From Rhododendron vialii (Eukaryota > Streptophyta > Magnoliopsida > Ericales > Ericaceae), in contig NC_080560.1 in NCBI RefSeq assembly GCF_030253575.1, forward strand, positions 40,595,001-40,659,000: a stretch of 64,000 bases of DNA. The letters are read 5' to 3'. Position numbers and translations under genes: made by a program. Below the pieces are notes generated by a model that made no database searches, had not been told where the DNA came from, and saw only the letters and a program-made list of their open reading frames with translations. Shown here in pieces: positions 57,845 to 64,000 of this stretch (the stretch's first letter is position 1; each line of letters begins with the position of its first letter).

Positions 57845-59252
57845 CGCAGAAAAAAGGCCCATGACAAGATCCATCTGTGCGTGTCCTATATCCTGGATCA
57901 GCATGGTGTTGCTCCTATTACTTGTAGTCCATTTTTCAATTAACCTGCCCCTAGATGCAGAAAACATAGGAGTAGTATTTTCAACCAAGGGATAGTTTCT
58001 AAATTCTCAGTGTATCGTTTGCAGTGTGACGACTTCTGTTATATTTCTTGGAAGTGCCAAACTTTGTTATCAGGAATACACGATTCACGGTAAGTATCAT
58101 TCGGTTTGATTCGACACGCCAAGCAATTGGCTTGGGTACTGAACACCATCAAGCGAGATGTGTAGAACACACGGCGATATGGATATCGAGAGCCTTTTGA
58201 GGAGAGCAGTAAGATTGCATGAACTGCAAAATTTTAATCATCCACCCATTTGATGAGGTGTAGAATCTTGTAATGGGTTTAATGTCGTATATAAATTCTT
58301 ATTGTAATAAGATTTCTCTCAATTTGGTTTGGCAAAATAATAGTACTACTACTTGTTATTCCGATAGAATTATAACTATATATTTTGTGTCATCTTGTAT
58401 GATCGTATATCATAGGTTCCTATGAATTCGTCTCCTAAGACAAAATTAATAATGTAGTAGAGGGAGATAGAGACAAAAAAAAAAAAAAAAACAAAGAGAG
58501 GAAAATGATATTGCCAAAACTGTTTTTGTTGGTGCTAAAACTATAGTGCACAAAAGGTTTGTACCATTTGTAATGTACTACAAGATTTTTATGCGCTAGA
58601 GTTTTGATACCAACAAAAACGGTTTTGACATTATCACTATCCAAAAAAAAATCATATAGTAAGTCTAATGTTCTTAACAAGTTATTTGAATCTTTTCCGG
58701 TTTTTCCTATAAAGGGCATCCTTTATTGAATCGCATGATTTCCAATTCATCACCGAAGACAAGCTTCTTATTTAGGTTAATAGTACTCGTAGTAGTAATC
58801 AGTTTTTATTTTTTATTTTTTATGTCATATTCTAAAAGTCACGACCATCACCTAACCCTTGTGAGGGTAAAGAGCGCTCTCTCCCTCTCTCTCTTTCACA
58901 CACACACTCTCTTTCCATTCGTCTTCTTTTTCCACTTACCCCAAGTAGTATTCTCATTTCTTTACTCAAATCCACCACAATTTTTATTGTAAGTGGGAAA
59001 AGACGACGAAAGAAAAGAATATGTGTGAGAGAGATTTATCCTTGCAAGGGTTAGGTGATGGTCGGACGCCTTAATATTCAAATTCAATAATCAAGTCATC
59101 AATATTTATTTCCGATATTTATAAGCCCTATCGAAGGCTATACTACTTTCTAGAGATAGAACAAACCCAAAAGCCATTAATATGTTTCAATGAACCTATG
59201 AGTTAATGAAACATTGAATGTGACTCTTTGAACGAACAAGCATACATTGAAT
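57845..59252. other. 3' region of L33 gene and intergenic DNA with two small inverted repeats
   Basis: After the L33 3' UTR there are two small palindromic elements. One spans about 58507-58648 and shares a (C/T)GTTTTTGTTGGT core in its inverted arms. The other spans 58842..59064, with ends CGACCATCACCTAACCCTTG and the complement. No gene is seen. Confidence 0.55.
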
Positions 59253-60150
59253 GAGAATAAATTCTCTCCGCAAAAGTCCACTTTTCCACTTTTCCTCCAA
59301 ACCAATGCAAACATGCCACGCCATTAAATTCCAAGCAAAATCTTCTCCGATTAAAAAGTGGATATTACCTGAGCAGATACGGCGCCGTTGTTCAGGTGCC
59401 AAAATTTCTACGGCTCTTTTAGGGCTCTCATTGAAAGTCTGAGAGCTAAAAATTGATTATGACTTTTTAGAAAAAAATGATCAAAAAAATAATATATTCG
59501 CAACGATTCAAACGGATTAGAAATTGGAACACTTAAGTATCTGCTATTCATTTGGTTCTATGGCTCTCTTAGGGCTCTCATTGAAAGCCTTAGAGTCAAA
59601 AAATAATTATGAACTTTTAGGATAAAATGATTAAAAAAATAAGATCTATGCACCGTTCAAACTTATTGAAAATTAGAGCACTTAATTTTTTTAGATTGTT
59701 TATATATTAAAAAATTAAGTGTTCCAATTTTTAATCCGTTTGAACAGGTGTAAAGATCTCACTTTGTTTTTATCATTTTATCTTAAAAGGTCATAATTAA
59801 TTTTTGGCTCTAAAGCTTTCAATGAGAGCCCTAAGAAAGCCGTAAAACCAAATGAAGAGCAGATACTTAAGTGCTCCAATTTTCAATTCGTTTGAATCGG
59901 TGCGGAAATACTATTTTTCTAATCATTTTTATCATAAAGGGTCATAATTAATTTTTCGCTCCAGGGCTTTCAACGAGAACCCCAAGAGAGCCGTAGAATT
60001 TTTGGCACTTGAACGGCGCCGTATCTGCTCAGATAATACCCATGTTTTAATTGGTAAATGTTTGGCTTGGAGTTTAATGACGTTGGCATGTTTGCATTGG
60101 TTTGGAGGAAAAGTCCACTTTTCCTCCCCTCGCGGAGAGAATTTATTCTC
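59253..60150. mobile_element. 898-bp Mutator-like foldback element
   Basis: It is flanked by a perfect 9-bp duplication ACATTGAAT (59244..59252 and 60151..60159). Both ends are GAGAATAAATTCTCTCCGC, and nearly the whole element is a single inverted repeat with arms of about 440 bp. Shared blocks include AAAAGTCCACTTTTCC, GAGCAGATACGGCGCCGT and CTCTCATTGAAAG. The arms read as short open frames on both strands; these are not genes. Confidence 0.9.
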
Positions 60151-60159
60151 ACATTGAAT

Positions 60160-60987
60160 ATACAATTATGTAAATGACCCTAAATATCAATGCATACATG
60201 GAAACTAACTAACTAACAATAGGTTCATTCATGCAATGAATTTATAATGCGTGTTTATAACGTATCTAAATGCACATTCACGCAACTATAGATCCATGTG
60301 ACTGACTCTTGAATGAACGGTTTTTGAATGATCCATGCCGCCCTTGATTAGGATCTATGCAAACACAGTCCAACAACAACAAATATGAGAATGTACATAA
60401 ACCAAATTGTGCTTTTGTGAAATGCCATCAATGATCCAAACACAATAGTGTTTTCTAGAATATTGTTGTAGAGTCTTTTCCACCACACATTCACGTGGAT
60501 CGCACCGATGTGTGGTGGAAAGAACCCAAGGAGTATTGTTTCACGAGCTCTAAATAAGCTCGGGACTCGAACAACTTACCAGGAATAAATTTGGCCTTCA
60601 ATCATTTCCAAAACAAGAATACAAATTACTACTAAAGAAAAAGAGTTTGAAATATAGAGAAACGAACAAAGTGTTTTTGAAGGCAATAGGGTAGCTCAAA
60701 GTCGCAAACAACATACTCTCAAGTGCTTCAGAAACCAAATGAATTAACTACTAAATTCAAATTTTACAAGGATGGATAAACATGTTTATAGGAAAAGATC
60801 GCTATAAATATTTTGAGACATGCTGCACTGATGGGGAAAAAAATGCATCTTTCCTAATTTTGAACCAATCTGATGAATCTTTCAAATGTCGATACAAAGA
60901 ATTTATAGGCGGAGTTAACTGTACGGATAATATATCCAAATCCATTTAGTCTTTAATCGTGAGGAATTAAAATCGATAAAGTTCTCC
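60160..60987. other. Intergenic DNA, no gene seen
   Basis: AT-rich sequence between the foldback element and a SINE. I see no coding region or recognised repeat. Confidence 0.5.
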
Positions 60988-61201
60988 ATTACTCCAAGGG
61001 TTTGGCCAAATGGTTATGAGAAAGCAATAAGTGCTCCTCTATGAGATCGCAGGTTTCATTCCCACGGAGGCCAAATATTTCAAATATTGGGGCCATTAAG
61101 GGTTATGCCCGGTCATTACCTTCATGCCCCCAGAATTAGTCAAGCACCGAGCAAGCTGGTTTAGACATCCGGTTATTAAAAAAAATATGAAAAATAAAAA
61201 G
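60988..61201 (+). mobile_element. tRNA-derived SINE (Au-like family)
   Basis: A polymerase III box A fits exactly (GGCCAAATGG, 61004..61013). A weaker box B (GGTTTCATTCC, 61052..61062) follows 38 bp later. The 3' part has AATTAGTCAAGCACCGAGCA then AGCTGG and CCGGTTATT with an A-rich tail. GTTCTCC on both sides (60981..60987 and 61205..61211) is a probable target duplication. Confidence 0.65.
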
Positions 61202-61856
61202 AAGGTTCTCCCCATATGTGACATTGCTCCAATCGGGTAGCTCCGATGTAACATTTCGCCTAATCTAAGATCCATAAGACACGAATCTAAATATTATTGT
61301 AATAGTTTAAGTGCTCACAACATTACCCTACTATTTAACACATTGACTTACTAATCAGAGAGGAGTCAAAATCCACAATTGGAAGGGATTGACACTCTCC
61401 TCTTTTCCCCCAATGGTGAGATTAATCATGCATCCATTATCTTTTCCTTTTTTTCCTTCCGATGTTCGGATCAACTTACGTTCATCTCGATTATTTTTCT
61501 TTTCGGTTCAGTCAATAACAGACCATCCACAATAGAACTATGAGATTCTCAAAAAATTTATATCTTGTGACCCGACTTCAAGAGGTTGCAAAATTTCGTA
61601 CCCAGCATTCTGGATTACAACTCATCGGTGTTGTAACTTGAAATTACTCCAGGGGTTTTCGAGCATCCATTATCATATCTCCCTATCCCATTTTGTGATT
61701 TCTGCTGACGTGGCCCAATAGGAATAAGCCAGCGAGTTTTAATTCTTGAGACACTGTCCCCAGACTTTATTACCAAAAATAAAGTCCTGGATAGGCCGCC
61801 CAAGTTTGGTCCTTTTTGAAAGGCTCCCTCTGTAACACCACCTCATTTCCCCCTCA

Positions 61857-61896
<40 letters not shown>

Positions 61897-62020
61897 CACA
61901 GGAGCCGTGGGTTTTCACACACTCTCTCTCAATTACAAAGTCAGCATAGAAGTAGTGGGTTTTCATTGTCACTGGCACCAAGCAAGCTCCAGCAGCTCCA
62001 GCAATAGCAAGAAAGGGCAT

Positions 62021-62062
<42 letters not shown>

Positions 62063-62182
62063 GCAGGCTAAACTTGGTTTGCTAATCTGGGTTTTTCATC
62101 TTGAACCCTTTTACTACCTTACTGGTATTCTACAGCTTTGTCTGTACAGTTCCACCCATTTACCGCATCCACAGATATATAC
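61202..62182 (+). promoter_or_regulatory. Upstream region and 5' leader of the DXS gene
   Basis: It contains the presumed promoter of the DXS gene. Two (CT)n tracts at 61859..61890 and 62024..62060 lie within 330 bp of the start codon, as often seen in plant leaders. No upstream gene is seen. Confidence 0.5.
61859..62060. repeat. Two (CT)n microsatellites upstream of DXS
   Basis: About 32 bp of CT dinucleotides at 61859..61890 and about 37 bp at 62024..62060, with unique sequence between them. Confidence 0.93.
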
Positions 62183-64000
62183 ATGGCTCTGTGTACATTC
62201 TCTTTACCCGGGCACTTTAATCGGCCATTGACTTCAGATTTCGCCAAAAATGGTCTCCTCTCTACTCAATTTCAGCACAAACACCACCAGGTTTGGGATT
62301 TTCTCTCTCTTAGTAGAAAGTAGCAGAATTTTCTAATTTACCCAAATCATAGATTTCCTACGCTTTTCATTTTAGATTACTTTTTCCTAATGAAGCTAAA
62401 TTCCTATGCTTTTCACTTAGAGATTTACCCATTGGAGAGTCATACCAAATGAAGCTTTTACTCAAAATTTTACCCAAATTTGAGTAAGGAATGGAGATAC
62501 TCTTAGGAAAAGAAATTAATTTTCTTGATGTTGTATTTTTCTGTTCGACTCTGTGTGTTGATTTGGAATTTATCTTTATTCGTAACCGAATTAGGACATA
62601 CTTAGGTTCCGTTTGTTTCGATGTAAAATGCTTTACAATGTAAAATATTTTTCATGTAAAATGTTTTTTTAGAAAACAAACTTTAAACTCTTATTTTTTG
62701 GTGTTTGGTTGGCACTTGAAAATATTTTCAGAAATCAACAAAATAGTGTAGAGAGAGAGAGAGGGGCTTAAACGGTGCAGAGATTTGAGAATATTGGAAT
62801 TGAACGTGAGTCAGGACTGACGATCAAGGAAATTGAGTAGTGAGAATTGCAGTAGAAGGTAGCGGGTTTATTTCGGAAAATAACTTACGGAAGATTTAAG
62901 GGTAAGTCATTTTCATCCAATTGATGAAAAATGTTTTACATGTAAAATATTTTCCTAATTTTTTACACAACCGAACACCGGAAAATAGGTAAAATATTTT
63001 ACCGAAAAATATTTTACACCCAAACAAACGGAGCCATAATTGAAAGATTTCTTGTGTTTTTCTACCTTTTATAGTAGAAAGTAGCAGAATTCTCTCATTA
63101 ACACTAATGTTCTAAAAGTTGGCCGACCAGTCCCTGCCTTGGGACTAGGCAGTAGGCAGTAGGCAGTGGTCCAACGGCTTGATTAGGCAGCCAACTAGTT
63201 GGCGCCCATTTTTTGCCCGACTAGCGCCTACGATTTTTAGAACATTGATTAATACATATCATGGATATCCTATGCTTTTCACTTACCAAAGGAAATTAAT
63301 TTTGGTGATGTTGTCCTTTTTCTGTGTTATAGATGCTGATTTGGTATTTGCCTTTTTTTGAATGCCAATTAGGACAGACGTAATTGAAAGATATGTTTGT
63401 GTTTGTACTGGGTTTTTTTCCCCCCACAGGTCAAGAAAAGCGCAGGTGGGGTTTGTGCATCACTGTCTGAGAGAGGGGATTATCATGCACAGAGGCCGCC
63501 AACGCCTCTTTTGGACACTATCAATTATCCAATCCACATGAAAAATCTGTCAATTAAGGTACCAAGTTATTGAAAAACTTAAGGACACAAAAAGGGTCAT
63601 TTCATTTCATTTCAAATCAAAATAATCATAATCCCAGTTTATAACCGCAAAAATGTCATTGCCATGGCAATCTGGTGGATTTCTGTACCGGAATTTTGTT
63701 TGTAACGCTTTTTTTGACAGTTATCAAACATTTGTTGCAGGAACTGAAACAACTGGCAGATGAACTGAGGTCTGATGTAATCTTTAATGTTTCAAAGACT
63801 GGGGGTCATCTGGGTTCGAGCCTTGGTGTGGTTGAGCTCACTGTGGCTCTTCATTATGTGTTCAATGCTCCTCAGGACAGGCTATTGTGGGATGTTGGTC
63901 ATCAGGTGATTGCTACTTACCTTGTGTACTTAAATAGTCAAAACAGGAAACTTTGTGGAGAGAGTAGTGCTTAATGGGGAAATTTTGTGCAGTCTTACCC
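62183..64000 (+). CDS. DXS: 1-deoxy-D-xylulose-5-phosphate synthase, first exons (partial)
   Basis: This thiamine-diphosphate enzyme condenses pyruvate with glyceraldehyde 3-phosphate, the entry step of the plastid MEP isoprenoid pathway. Visible exons: 62183..62290, 63430..63558, 63741..63905 and the first 8 bases of the next, 63993..64000, all GT-AG and phase 0. The first 36 residues plus the start of exon 2 look like a plastid transit peptide. The mature part begins near [10 protein letters not shown], followed by RPPTPLLDT and HMKNLSIK. Exon 3 has GGHLGSSLG (His near residue 102) and DVGHQ (His near residue 133), matching the two conserved active-site His 31 residues apart in E. coli Dxs. 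The fourth exon resumes SYP, as expected. The [10 protein letters not shown] start suggests a DXS2-type clade, not certain. The rest lies right of the window. Confidence 0.95.
62605..63035. mobile_element. MITE with GGNTCCGTTTGTTT ends in DXS intron 1
   Basis: Ends are GGTTCCGTTTGTTTCGATGT and, from the right, GGCTCCGTTTGTTTGGGTGT, followed by repeated GTAAAATATTTT blocks. Such ends are common among plant hAT-type MITEs, but no clean 8-bp duplication is visible. The paralogous site near 63378 is empty. Confidence 0.75.
63106..63246. mobile_element. Small MITE with AATGTTCTAAAA ends in DXS intron 1
   Basis: The left end is AATGTTCTAAAAGTTGG and the right end TTTTTAGAACATT. The interior has a triple GGCAGTA repeat near 63149-63166. 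It is about 141 bp long. Confidence 0.65.

Larger units (their letters stand above)
62311..63400. repeat. Tandem duplication in DXS intron 1, each copy with its own insertions
   Basis: Matching landmarks occur twice: TAGTAGAAAGTAGCAGAATT (62311 and 63072), CCTATGCTTTTCACTTA, GGAAATTAATTTT..TGATGTTGT-like blocks (about 62511 and 63291), and AATTAGGACA followed by TAATTGAAAGAT. Without insertions the unit is about 330 bp. The first copy carries the MITE at 62605..63035; the second carries the one at 63106..63246. Confidence 0.75.

Noticed and set aside
59196-60165. Similar short proteins on opposite strands at both ends
   Set aside because: They are the two arms of the 898-bp foldback element read through; no family match.
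1-64000. CRISPR arrays, prokaryotic operons or phage features
   Set aside because: The window is plant nuclear DNA with spliced genes; the tandem repeats have no spacer structure and no cas-like gene exists.

Overview
The window is nuclear DNA of a flowering plant, most likely a eudicot. The genes carry GT-AG introns, several longer than 1 kb. Every recognised protein is a plant-type member of its family. Intergenic and intronic DNA is full of small inverted-repeat transposons, SINE and LINE pieces, LTR remnants and (CT)n/(GA)n or (TA)n microsatellites. All gene models below were built by hand: I joined exons by splice-site phase and similarity to families I know. No transcript or database evidence was available.

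Layout. 1-14.6 kb: two tandem, same-strand (-) copies of a secreted two-domain nucleoside hydrolase (NSH3-like). The left copy runs off the window; the right copy is complete with 12 exons. 14.6-26 kb: gene-free DNA with at least five MITEs and a Copia remnant. 26.1-33.9 kb (-): a complete ten-exon SPL7-type SBP transcription factor, the family's copper-homeostasis regulator. 34-43.4 kb: a long palindrome, then a 5'-truncated LINE that is itself split by a 5.1-kb probable solo LTR. 43.7-48.9 kb (+): an SCL28-type SR splicing factor. 50.0-53.9 kb (-): a twin-CX9C complex I subunit (NDUFA8-like). 57.7 kb (+): a 58-residue bL33-type ribosomal protein, probably mitochondrial. 62.2 kb to the right edge (+): the first four exons of a plastid 1-deoxy-D-xylulose-5-phosphate synthase gene.

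The genes do not form one pathway. What links them is position. From memory, the set bL33, CHCH protein, SCL28, SPL7 and NSH3-family hydrolases is also clustered on Arabidopsis chromosome 5 (roughly At5g18790-At5g18890), so this looks like an ancient conserved block expanded by transposons. The richest unexplained structure is in the transposon layer: several palindromic elements with perfect 9-bp target duplications, a MITE nested in a MITE, and a LINE opened by an LTR element exactly inside its reverse-transcriptase motif.
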